This document shows positions 34,468 through 43,430 of a DNA stretch of 64,000 nt, piece by piece. Source of the stretch: Dokdonia pacifica (GTDB lineage: Bacteria > Bacteroidota > Bacteroidia > Flavobacteriales > Flavobacteriaceae); contig NZ_FZNY01000002.1 of assembly GCF_900188275.1 (NCBI RefSeq), positions 62,001-126,000 of the forward strand, read 5' to 3'. Within the stretch, counting starts at the first letter, position 1, and every line of letters begins with the position of its first letter. The notes below the pieces were generated by a model. That model did not search any database. It saw nothing but the letters and a program-made list of their open reading frames with translations, and was not told the origin of the DNA. The position numbers were made by a program, and so were the translations under genes.

Positions 34468-35436
34468 TTATATTTTTGCCTCTACAATTCTTCTAAATTG
34501 ATTATTTAATGTGCGTTTTTCTTCATCTGTCATTTCATGAGAGAGTTGAAGCTCATTTTCTAGAATAAGAATAGATTCTAATGCTTTTTTTATACTTTCT
34601 AACTTATCAAAAGGCCATTTAAGTGTGAAAAGTGGTAAACTACCTATAGAGGTAAACAAAATACTCTTGTCTTCCAAGCTTAAAGAACTCAAGACTAAAG
34701 CTGCAGAAGTAGCTACTAATACTGCTATAATGATATAGTAAAACCGCTTATCTTTAATACGATTTTTTTTAACGAGTGCTACATTTACTGGAGAAACGAG
34801 TGATACTGATTTTTGTGCTTGATTTTCTACTACTGGCTGTACTTCTACCTTTTCAGGTTTTAAAAACTCTTGGTCTGGTATGTTACTTTTAATATGCTTA
34901 GGAATAAGCTCATCATTAAAACCATCCATTCCCACTACTCCTTTTGCAGTTTCAAAGGCGTCCGTAACAGATTTTCCGTTACAATGGGAGGTATAAAATG
35001 CTCTAGCAAAAGCAAGTGCCGTATCATTTGGAACCTCTTCTTTCATACCTATGATATGAAAATTAGGGCTTGTAATAGTATCAATACCAGACATGCTAAA
35101 ACAAGCATTCAAGAAAACACTATCTATATGGCTATCAAAATTCTTTAGGAATTCATAAAACTTTAATATCGATACTTCTTTTTTATGCCCTTCACTGTCG
35201 TGAAAAAACAGAACGCCCTCTTCACTTCCATGCCCAGATATATGAAGAATAGTAGGTTTGATTAATTCTAAATACTGATGTAAATCATCTGTAGTGACTG
35301 CTCCTCTAGACTCCAATGTAAATATATCACGATGTATACTTAGGTCTAATACTTGTCGTAAAGCCTTTTCCTCTTCGTCTAATCTAAGATTAACGGTTCC
35401 TATAGGATTAATTTTTATGAATAGTATTTTTTTCAA
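34468..35436 (-). CDS. CHAT-domain caspase-like protease with membrane segments
   Basis: 322 residues beginning at a TTG codon; no ATG or GTG is available before the conserved KILFIKINP strand. The CHAT fold spans 1-185. Catalytic dyad His69 in ILHISGHG and Cys112 in FLNACFSMSG. The opening ILFI-x(2)-NP...LRLDEEEKAL...RDIF is the pattern of compact CHAT proteases found in bacterial conflict systems. A linker, two hydrophobic segments (about 232-252 and 258-275) and a cytoplasmic helical tail follow. Eleven bp downstream of the nuclease gene. Likely a membrane-tethered protease in the same pathway. Confidence 0.8.
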   Translation of the reverse strand: MKKILFIKINPIGTVNLRLDEEEKALRQVLDLSIHRDIFTLESRGAVTTDDLHQYLELIKPTILHISGHGSEEGVLFFHDSEGHKKEVSILKFYEFLKNFDSHIDSVFLNACFSMSGIDTITSPNFHIIGMKEEVPNDTALAFARAFYTSHCNGKSVTDAFETAKGVVGMDGFNDELIPKHIKSNIPDQEFLKPEKVEVQPVVENQAQKSVSLVSPVNVALVKKNRIKDKRFYYIIIAVLVATSAALVLSSLSLEDKSILFTSIGSLPLFTLKWPFDKLESIKKALESILILENELQLSHEMTDEEKRTLNNQFRRIVEAKI

Positions 35437-35447
35437 AATAGTAATAT

Positions 35448-36392
35448 CTATAATTTTAGATTACTTCGTGATTGTGATCTACTTCGAGATCGAGTTGTCC
35501 CTATTGACTCTTCAGATCTCACATCAATTGCATCTAAAATAAGTTCTTCAGGTGTATTGTCCTTAAATATTTCTTTAGCTTCAGTAAATTTTAAATTTCC
35601 AATTGATTCTATAAAAGGGACACTAACCTGATATGTTTCTGCATCTTTAAAACCCTGAAACATGTCATTAGATTCTAAAACATCACCTCTTACTACTGGT
35701 TTTACAATCCTACGTTTTTGTAATAATCCTTTTTGACTCGTTAAAAAACCTGTTCTATATAACTCTCCATCACGCAAATAATAGATAATTTTATAAAATA
35801 GTGTAGGAAGTTGGATACTTATATTTTCCACTTTAGTTACAAATTCAGGATCTGAATCCAGCAATAGTGGTCCAGTTATTAATGAAATTTTCAAAGACTG
35901 CTTTACAACTTCGTGATGTAAAATATAATCTTCTATACGTCTCCATACACCTCGATTTAACCGATCAACTTGTGGAACAGCATTCGTATAATAGAATGTA
36001 GAAATTGCTGCATCTTTAGCAGTCTCTATATCATGACCCCATTGCACATCTTCACGTTTTGTTAAGTGCCCTTTATCAAAATCACTTTTTAAAGAACTAT
36101 AAAGCTCTTTTCCTAATTGACATTCTTTAGGAATTCTATCATCCTTTTTCCAAGAATCACTTCCAGAAAATAATTCACCTCTTTTAATTTTCTTGAATAG
36201 CTCTCCATCTATATTTGCTGCAGTGTAATATGGGAATTTCCTAAAAGGATTCTGTAAAACACTATAATTAGCATATTCTAGATAATAATCTGCTACTGAA
36301 AAGTTAGTCGCTTTAAACTTTTCTTCTTCTATCACATCAATTTCTGGAACATTGACAATATGTCCTTTAAGAAAATTAGAAGAATATGCCAT
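35448..36392 (-). CDS. Cytosolic NucA/EndoG-type DNA/RNA non-specific endonuclease with Arg-Ser tail
   Basis: 314 residues from the ATG at 36392; a GTG two codons earlier is possible. No signal peptide. The beta-beta-alpha-metal active site reads SDFDKGHLTKREDVQWG (DKGH, His109 as general base), FYYTNAVPQ (Asn137), LNRGVWRRIE (Asn146, Glu154). The 9- and 8-residue spacing of the last three equals that of Asn110, Asn119 and Glu127 in Serratia nuclease, with Lys replacing the Arg of DRGH. The last 20 residues are Arg-Ser dipeptide-rich. It lies between two CHAT protease genes, so proteolytic activation is a plausible control. Confidence 0.82.
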   Translation of the reverse strand: MAYSSNFLKGHIVNVPEIDVIEEEKFKATNFSVADYYLEYANYSVLQNPFRKFPYYTAANIDGELFKKIKRGELFSGSDSWKKDDRIPKECQLGKELYSSLKSDFDKGHLTKREDVQWGHDIETAKDAAISTFYYTNAVPQVDRLNRGVWRRIEDYILHHEVVKQSLKISLITGPLLLDSDPEFVTKVENISIQLPTLFYKIIYYLRDGELYRTGFLTSQKGLLQKRRIVKPVVRGDVLESNDMFQGFKDAETYQVSVPFIESIGNLKFTEAKEIFKDNTPEELILDAIDVRSEESIGTTRSRSRSQSRSNLKL

Positions 36393-36470
36393 CAACACTT
36401 ATTTTATTTATAACTACTTTAAAATTACTATTTATTTTATTAATTTTCAATTGTTTGAAAGTTAGAATGA

Positions 36471-39400
36471 TTACTGTCTTCTTAATTTATTAATTTCTTC
36501 TTTAATTTGTTTTAACTGCATTAACACCGTCTCATCTTTCGTATAGTGCTCTATAAAACTAATTTGTAATAGCTCTATACTTATATATCTTGGACTATAC
36601 AATTGCAGAAAAACATCTTTAAACTTATTGACAATATTAAGATCTTCATTAGCCATAAAATTATCTTTTAAGAGTGCTAATGCATATCCTAATTCAGCAA
36701 TCCCAATACGTACTTCTAAGGCCACATTTGAAGTGTCTTTTGTAAAGATATCCTTGTATAGTGTTAAAATGTGTGTTTTGATCTCTTTAACACCTGCAAA
36801 AGCTTCACAGGTTTTGAGATGATTTATTAATGTTCCTTCACCATGTGTCTCTAAAATATGAGCTATAAAAATCATATTTGTTGTAGCATCTAGACAATCG
36901 GCACCATATATATCATTCGAAATCGAGAAACTCTCTGCAAATCCATTAAAAGCTTTATTTAGATAATAAATAGCATCTTTAGTAACTGTTTTTGTCTTTC
37001 TCTTTGATTTTGGTTTTACATCTAGTTTCATAGAAGCAAACTTATACGCATTTGCTATAATATTTATTCTTCCAGGATTCCTTCCAATAAGAGATAAAAA
37101 TTCAATTTCTTGTAATTCTTCTTCTAAGGTATCTTTTTCAAACTTTCTAGTTTTAATAATACAATATTGTTCTAATGCACCAATAGAAAAAGTTCCTTTG
37201 CCATATTTGAAGAGCTCTTTAAATTTTTGGCAAGCAATATCATACTCGTCTAATTCATTATATATCAATGCTTCTTTTTCTAAAACTAATGCGTCAAGCA
37301 GATTTGATTTTTCTGCTTTCTCCATGTATCGGTTTAATTTTTGTAAGGTCTGTTCTCTATTATTTTTACGATCCCTAATAGCATTTAATAGATTGTCCAT
37401 ATCTGTATGAACTTGTGTGTCTATTACATAATCTAATAAATCTTCTTTACTATATTTTCTGTTACTAAATGTATAAAACTGATTTCCGTAACATTGGTAA
37501 GCCCCCCAAGTATTTGTAGAACGATGATTTTGGAAACAAGATAATCTTGCCTTTTGGACTGACGTGCCAAAATTATATCCATCTAGCATGTTTTTATAAA
37601 AGGTTTCAGAAAAATCTTCTGCTGCTGCATCATCTACTGCCCAACCAGAAATAATAATGGCTTTCACACCCATTTCTATAAGTTGAGTACCTACATTGGC
37701 TGCCAATCGATATCTGTCTCTAGTGTAAGAATCATCACTAGCTTTCATAGCACCAGAATAACAGCAATTTATAAATACAAATTCTGGTACATACCCAATC
37801 TGTCTTAACTTCTGTGGATCAATAAAAATACCATCTCCTATTGCAATACCTACTCTTCCGTTATCTATATCATAGAGTCCGTGACCGGCAAAATGCATGA
37901 TTTTATATTGTTCGTTATATAACTCGGTTGTAATTCTTAAAGACGACTCATTTATGCAAGTAAAGGTCTTATACTCATGAGCGCTTAATGTATTAGAAAC
38001 CCATTCAGCTTCTTTTTTTGCAGCAGGAAGCTGGGGTAAGGTATTATCATTATATATAGGATCTCCAATAATAAGGACATTCTTATTATTATGAGTTACT
38101 TGATCAAAACGCTCTATATCAGCCGTAACTAATTGCCTTATAAATGTTGAACCTACAGCAATAGGTGTATCATCTTCCTTTGAATGATGTATCAATTCCC
38201 ATGGAATCTCTGCAGACTTTTTATCAACTTTGATAATCAAGTTTCCTTGATTTCTAAATACATTTTTGAAACCATTTGGAATTAACATCTCAAATAATGT
38301 CTTTGATAGACGTCTATCCCAATTAGAGGTACTTGCTTGTTGTAATAAAAGATGTTTTATGTCTTTAAAATCAATACCTATAAATTCTTCTTCTACTCTT
38401 GCTAATCCATTGGAAGCATAATACTTAAATCCTTTCTTTACAATTCCTTGATTCGTAGAAATACTCGTGTTTGTAATATGTAAGTTAAACCAAGAGGTAT
38501 ATGTGTTTGTTGTGAATGTTTGTTTTTTCTTAGCGCCTGTTCTACGTACTATACCTTTGTTTAATGTAAACGGAATACGATTATCATCATATTTGATTTT
38601 ACTTAATGAAAAATAAGCTTCACTAGCAATAGATTCGTAATAGTTTATAATCTCAATATGAGTTATAGGTTTTAAACCTTGTTTTGCTCCAGTTTCTTTT
38701 AAGTATACATTCGCTTCTGCAACACCTAATAGAATACCTTTTAAAGATTCTTCTATTGGAAGTTTCCCATATCCTATTCCCATTAATATAAAAGAAATTC
38801 CTGAGGCATATTTTTTAGCTTGAGGAAGCGTATAATTATCACGCATAAACATTGCATACTTTAATACAGCGTTTTTCACTGTTTTTGAAAGTAAGAATTG
38901 GGTTAATGTTTCAGTGCTACCTAAACCACAAATAATAGCTCCTTTTGGTTGTGTTTCTAAATTAAAAAAGACTTCACTCTCTCCTATCTTACCTGGATAA
39001 TATCCAATACCCATACGATGTGATAAACGATTTTCTAAGTAACCATCTAATGCTTTTTCGGCACTTAAAATAAGATCCATAAAGAAATGCCCTACCATTA
39101 CTGGATAATACGACTCTTTCAAATCTCCATTAACAACCGTTATTTCAAATGTATCTGATTTTACTTCTTTTTGCTTTTCTGTTCCAAACACTGCGTTTAA
39201 TACAGCATCAGAATCTGCAAGCGGTTCAACATACTCATGTACATCAGTGATAATCTCTCCACTTCTAGTACTTGCTGGCGGTTGTGTATCTAATTTATTT
39301 GTTTTACCACGTTCTAAAAGCTCCATGACTCCATCAAACATGGATGGTTCATTAGCTAATTCACCATGTGTTGTATTTGTATAATACAAGTTATTACTCT

Positions 39401-41864
39401 TTAATAACTGTTTTGGAATTCCCGTTTTCCACGTAACACTTCCATCTCCATGCGATGTTGCTTTGTAAACTAATTTCTTATGTCTTGATAAAAACTTATT
39501 CTTATATGCATAATCAAATACTGTTTTATCTGCCTTTCCACAGACATAATAGATTTTATCAAAGAAATCACTTTTTTCTTCTGCATCTAATCCTTTTAAG
39601 AACGCAAGAATTTTACTTCTAAAATCATCAAATTTTGATAATGATTCCTTATTATTAGCTAGATCAGGCATATTTTTTAGATTCGCCTTCTTTTTGACGG
39701 TATTCCAAAATGTAGCTGTCCAAAATTTTCGTGAAGGAATCTCTTCAATAGGAAGTAATTCAAAAACTCCTGGATACTTCCAGAAGATTTCTAGTAATTC
39801 TTCACGATCATTTCTAAAATCAATCATAGCGAGTTGCTTTACTCTTCTACTATGACCCGTAAGCACTTCCATAATAAGATAGGACCCTAACCAAGGGGTT
39901 CCTAACATCACAAATTTATTTTTGGTAGGCTTCATGAAATCATCCCAAGTTGCTGGGAAATCAATCATAAACTGTCTAGCAAGTAATCCTCCCATAGAAT
40001 GAGCGACTATATGCACATTTACATTTGCTTTAAGCATTCTTTTTACAAGAGCTTCTAAGCCAATAGCTGCTTCTGAGACTGATTTTCTCCAGTCAAACTC
40101 ATAGGATACTACATTATATTTAGTAGCAAAATGATCCCCAAATTGCTTGTAGAATTTCTCAACTACTCCAGATGCTTTTACATTTTTTGATTCTATGGCA
40201 AGTTTATCCACAATAGCTCCTTTATTAAGCGCTCTCATTTGAATCCATTGATCTTTACCACTAGAACTCAATGTAGATCCCATAATACCAGGAATTAAGA
40301 TGAGTACATCTTTGGTTATGTCATCTAATTTTGGTTCTTCATAAGTAACACCAGATAATGATAGTTTGTCTAATAGTATACCACGTTGTCCGCTAGCATA
40401 TACTTCTTTCGTGTACAAATTATGAATAGATTCATCTGTAGGTGCTAAAACTTGAAGGATCGCATCACACGAGTTTTTATTTTTAAAATAGTTAAAGTGA
40501 TTTGTATCACTATCCCTAGAAGTAAATGTATAAAAGCCATCAACTCGTTTTACACCATGAGTCATACTACTAGTATCCACTACAAGGTCATTTGCAGCTC
40601 TATAAAATAGGTTTGCAAGAATTACTTTGATAGAATCAAAACTTACCCCTCCTACTTCAGAATCACCTATAATATTGTATAAATCACTCTCTACAGTTGT
40701 ATCTGCTGCATTGATCATTTTTTGAAATAATGACCCAGGAATCATACTATTTAATCCAGGTAATACATCTGGATCATCTTTTTGACTAACTAATTCCAGT
40801 AAGAATGATTTGACAACTCCATATAATGGATTTTTGACCCCAAAGGCTAGTGAAATAGTATTTAATAAAAGATTAAAGAAATGATCCACACGCTGTGATA
40901 AAATAGTAGTTCCATTTGCAGGAGCAGCGACACGTACAATTTTGTTTACTGTAATTTGTTTTTGGAGTGCAATTTTGTTGATTTTCTGAATAATATCATA
41001 CTCCTGTGGTTCTTTACTTCCCTCTGCATCTGCTTTTTGCTTTTTCTTTAGGAAAATATCTTGTTCATTCTTACTAAAACCAACTTCTTGGTTTTCATTA
41101 TTATTGTAATCGCATTTTGCAAGAATATCTGCTATAAGCCCTCCTCGTGAGTGACTCATAATATCCAAATTACATTTATCCGGACATGCATTTAAAAAAT
41201 CTAAGGCATTTTGAAGTGGGCTTTCTGATAATGTATAATGGTCAAGTGCCATTATATTGCTTTGATATTTCCCTGTAATTTTTTGCCAAGCATCACTATC
41301 ATTAAGCTGTGAAAACGCATCTATAGAAGAAGAAATTGTCCCGTGTATTAATAATAAGTAATGATTGTTTTCTTTGTTTTCCTTAAAAGGGATTCTTTTA
41401 AAGTCATTATCTATGGCATATAAACCTGGTTTGGGCTGTATTTTTTTATCATACTTAAGTCCAAGAGCTTCCATTGTAATGGCAGCTACAGAGGTATTTG
41501 CACTAAAAACACTAAAAAGCTTTACAACAGCTTGTTTTATAATACCCCTAGTTTCACCTTGTGATGATATTTGAGTTTCAAAAATATAATCATCATCTGT
41601 GGTAGATCGTTTATTGAGAATACGCTCATCGTAAATCTCTTGTATATCTTCTGGATGACCTATCCATTCTGTATTATCTGCAAACTGTATAGCAACTAAA
41701 TCATTTTCTTCAAATTCTACTTTAATTTCTTTACTATCAGATCTTGTAGTAGAAAGTTCTATATGTTTTTTTAATGTAAAGTTGGAAGCTACCTCTAATG
41801 GTAATGACATACTGATTTCACTTACTTCTCTACTATTTCCATATAGTTTTGCTTTTTTAGTCAT
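36471..41864 (-). CDS. Giant protein: two lipase-like alpha/beta hydrolase modules plus CHAT protease
   Basis: 1797 residues. Order: N-terminal beta-rich region (1-150); first hydrolase module (LLLIHGT near 170, SHSRGG with Ser near 238); second, PGAP1/LCAT-like module (ILIPGIMGSTL near 515, AHSMGG with Ser near 622, LGTPWLGS); an unrecognised domain at about 900-1120 (VMVGHFFMD, AIICGLGSTET); CHAT protease at about 1265-1450 with HFAGHG (His near 1326), FINCCYSGAM (Cys near 1364) and ISGWAVDDAAAEDF; and a C-terminal helical TPR-like region. No signal peptide. First gene of a four-gene operon with a nuclease and a second CHAT protease. Likely switch and effector of a conflict system. Confidence 0.85.
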   Translation of the reverse strand: MTKKAKLYGNSREVSEISMSLPLEVASNFTLKKHIELSTTRSDSKEIKVEFEENDLVAIQFADNTEWIGHPEDIQEIYDERILNKRSTTDDDYIFETQISSQGETRGIIKQAVVKLFSVFSANTSVAAITMEALGLKYDKKIQPKPGLYAIDNDFKRIPFKENKENNHYLLLIHGTISSSIDAFSQLNDSDAWQKITGKYQSNIMALDHYTLSESPLQNALDFLNACPDKCNLDIMSHSRGGLIADILAKCDYNNNENQEVGFSKNEQDIFLKKKQKADAEGSKEPQEYDIIQKINKIALQKQITVNKIVRVAAPANGTTILSQRVDHFFNLLLNTISLAFGVKNPLYGVVKSFLLELVSQKDDPDVLPGLNSMIPGSLFQKMINAADTTVESDLYNIIGDSEVGGVSFDSIKVILANLFYRAANDLVVDTSSMTHGVKRVDGFYTFTSRDSDTNHFNYFKNKNSCDAILQVLAPTDESIHNLYTKEVYASGQRGILLDKLSLSGVTYEEPKLDDITKDVLILIPGIMGSTLSSSGKDQWIQMRALNKGAIVDKLAIESKNVKASGVVEKFYKQFGDHFATKYNVVSYEFDWRKSVSEAAIGLEALVKRMLKANVNVHIVAHSMGGLLARQFMIDFPATWDDFMKPTKNKFVMLGTPWLGSYLIMEVLTGHSRRVKQLAMIDFRNDREELLEIFWKYPGVFELLPIEEIPSRKFWTATFWNTVKKKANLKNMPDLANNKESLSKFDDFRSKILAFLKGLDAEEKSDFFDKIYYVCGKADKTVFDYAYKNKFLSRHKKLVYKATSHGDGSVTWKTGIPKQLLKSNNLYYTNTTHGELANEPSMFDGVMELLERGKTNKLDTQPPASTRSGEIITDVHEYVEPLADSDAVLNAVFGTEKQKEVKSDTFEITVVNGDLKESYYPVMVGHFFMDLILSAEKALDGYLENRLSHRMGIGYYPGKIGESEVFFNLETQPKGAIICGLGSTETLTQFLLSKTVKNAVLKYAMFMRDNYTLPQAKKYASGISFILMGIGYGKLPIEESLKGILLGVAEANVYLKETGAKQGLKPITHIEIINYYESIASEAYFSLSKIKYDDNRIPFTLNKGIVRRTGAKKKQTFTTNTYTSWFNLHITNTSISTNQGIVKKGFKYYASNGLARVEEEFIGIDFKDIKHLLLQQASTSNWDRRLSKTLFEMLIPNGFKNVFRNQGNLIIKVDKKSAEIPWELIHHSKEDDTPIAVGSTFIRQLVTADIERFDQVTHNNKNVLIIGDPIYNDNTLPQLPAAKKEAEWVSNTLSAHEYKTFTCINESSLRITTELYNEQYKIMHFAGHGLYDIDNGRVGIAIGDGIFIDPQKLRQIGYVPEFVFINCCYSGAMKASDDSYTRDRYRLAANVGTQLIEMGVKAIIISGWAVDDAAAEDFSETFYKNMLDGYNFGTSVQKARLSCFQNHRSTNTWGAYQCYGNQFYTFSNRKYSKEDLLDYVIDTQVHTDMDNLLNAIRDRKNNREQTLQKLNRYMEKAEKSNLLDALVLEKEALIYNELDEYDIACQKFKELFKYGKGTFSIGALEQYCIIKTRKFEKDTLEEELQEIEFLSLIGRNPGRINIIANAYKFASMKLDVKPKSKRKTKTVTKDAIYYLNKAFNGFAESFSISNDIYGADCLDATTNMIFIAHILETHGEGTLINHLKTCEAFAGVKEIKTHILTLYKDIFTKDTSNVALEVRIGIAELGYALALLKDNFMANEDLNIVNKFKDVFLQLYSPRYISIELLQISFIEHYTKDETVLMQLKQIKEEINKLRRQ

Positions 41865-42171
41865 AATCTTACCTTTATTTAATACATAAATACACGATGA
41901 AAATATTCAATAGCATACAGCCATGAATAGTGGTCACCATGCACCATTAATGATATATTTTAATTATTTGAAAGGGGAATTTGTCTATAAAAGGGAGTTT
42001 AAATATACAAAAAAAGATGTTAGTATATTCTTGTTACTCAATTTTATAGACTCCCTTCTCTTTCTATTCAATACCACGCTTTTAAAAATATTGATTCATA
42101 TACATTGAAGAATATTTTTCTTTATACGCTTTCGCGAAAGCGTACTCAGGAAATAATAGTACATTTATCAT
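41865..42171. other. Divergent promoter region of the CHAT operon and Crp-like gene
   Basis: 307 bp without a credible gene; a 61-codon plus-strand frame at 41923-42108 has no recognisable features. It must hold the promoter of the CHAT operon, but no clean TAnnTTTG was found. A palindromic repeat lies at 42125-42144. Confidence 0.5.
42125..42144. repeat. Perfect 20-bp palindromic repeat
   Basis: TACGCTTTCGCGAAAGCGTA, exact copy, 28 bp before the Crp/Fnr-like gene. Confidence 0.9.
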
Positions 42172-42753
42172 ATGTCTATTCCTACAGATGCTTTATTTGA
42201 TTTTATAACGTCTAAAGTTCACCTTACCCCTGAAGACAAGCAGTCTATCTCTGATAAACTCTCTCTAGAGATCTATAACAAAGATGCTATTATTGTAAAA
42301 CAAGAACAAGTCTGTACTTCCCTACGTTTTGTAGTTTCAGGAGTTTATAGAGTATACCGTATCGAGGATGGTAAAGAAATCACAAGTTACTTTAATTATG
42401 AGTCAAGAAATCCTTTTGTAGCTTCTTTTGTGAGTCTATTAAAAAATGAGCCCAGTGTAGAAATTATTGAATGTATTGTGCCTGGACAATTGCTTTCTAT
42501 TCCATACTCAGAGTGGACTTCTTTATACACAGAAATTCCTACACTAAATACTTTTGGAAGACTCATGGCAGAATATAACTATGTACTTGCCATAGAACGA
42601 ATAGAATCTTTACAATATAAAACTGCTACAGATAGGTATGTGTCTTTTCTTACACTATATCCTACGTTACTTAATAAAATTCCTCACCATTATATTGCTT
42701 CTTATCTGGGGATTACCCCAGAATCTTTAAGCCGTATTCGTAAGCAGCTGTAA
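42172..42753 (+). CDS. Crp/Fnr family transcriptional regulator
   Basis: 193 residues: an N-terminal cyclic-nucleotide-binding-type beta roll (AIIVKQEQVCTSLRFVVSGVYRVYR...EITSYFNYE) and a C-terminal HTH in which YIASYLGITPESLSRIRKQL is the recognition motif. The phosphate-binding cassette of true cAMP receptors is not evident, so the ligand may differ, as in many flavobacterial members. It is divergent from the CHAT operon and 50 bp upstream of an HD-domain gene, probably co-transcribed with the latter. Confidence 0.88.
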   Translation: MSIPTDALFDFITSKVHLTPEDKQSISDKLSLEIYNKDAIIVKQEQVCTSLRFVVSGVYRVYRIEDGKEITSYFNYESRNPFVASFVSLLKNEPSVEIIECIVPGQLLSIPYSEWTSLYTEIPTLNTFGRLMAEYNYVLAIERIESLQYKTATDRYVSFLTLYPTLLNKIPHHYIASYLGITPESLSRIRKQL

Positions 42754-42803
42754 TCTTACCATACATCAATGCATGCTATTGTTATAGTCAAGACCTTTGA
42801 CGT

Positions 42804-43427
42804 ATGGAGAACAAACACATATATCAAGATTGGTTAAGTCTTACGCAAACAAAACATACTACTATTTCTGCTGCTTGTTTTATGGAAGTAGAAAAACAGT
42901 ATACACAACCTAATAGGTATTACCATACCTTAGACCACGTAGCACAGTTATTTGATCAGATAAAGCTTTTAAAGCATTCAAAAACAGAAATACGCCTACT
43001 AGTTCATGTAGCTTTATTCCATGATGTTATATATGATTATAAGTCAACAGACAATGAGTTTCAAAGCGCTCAATTTGCTACTAAGTGGTTAACAACATTA
43101 GGCATAGAAATGACTAGTGTAGATAGTATTAATGACATGATTATTGCTACTGCTACACATACATCTGATTGTCCATTGACAAAGGTATTTCTTGATATGG
43201 ACCTTTCTATACTTGGAGCAACTCCAGAAAAGTATCAACAGTATTGTAATGACATTAGAAAGGAATATCAAAAAATACCATTGTTTTTATATAAACAAGG
43301 ACGTAAACGTTTTTTAAAACAATTATTAAGTCGAAATTGGATTTTTCAGACAAAGCACTTTCAAGTAGCATTTGAAGATAATGCAAGAAAGAATATGAAA
43401 AAAGAACTCGAAGAATATTCTAAATAA
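42804..43427 (+). CDS. HD-superfamily predicted metal-dependent phosphohydrolase
   Basis: 207 residues. Motifs of the small HD phosphohydrolases: RYYHTLDHV, HVALFHDVIYD (the HD pair), DNEFQSAQFA, IIATATHT, FLDMDLSILG and YCNDIRKEY. The metal ligands His-HD-Asp are present. Substrates in the family are nucleotides or phosphomonoesters, but none is established for this group. It follows the Crp-like regulator by 50 bp and converges on the next gene with only 3 bp between stops. Confidence 0.8.
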   Translation: MENKHIYQDWLSLTQTKHTTISAACFMEVEKQYTQPNRYYHTLDHVAQLFDQIKLLKHSKTEIRLLVHVALFHDVIYDYKSTDNEFQSAQFATKWLTTLGIEMTSVDSINDMIIATATHTSDCPLTKVFLDMDLSILGATPEKYQQYCNDIRKEYQKIPLFLYKQGRKRFLKQLLSRNWIFQTKHFQVAFEDNARKNMKKELEEYSK

Positions 43428-43430
43428 GTA

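Noticed and set aside
41923-42108. 61-codon plus-strand frame between the CHAT and Crp genes
   Set aside because: Low-complexity hydrophobic sequence, no start context, no recognisable family.
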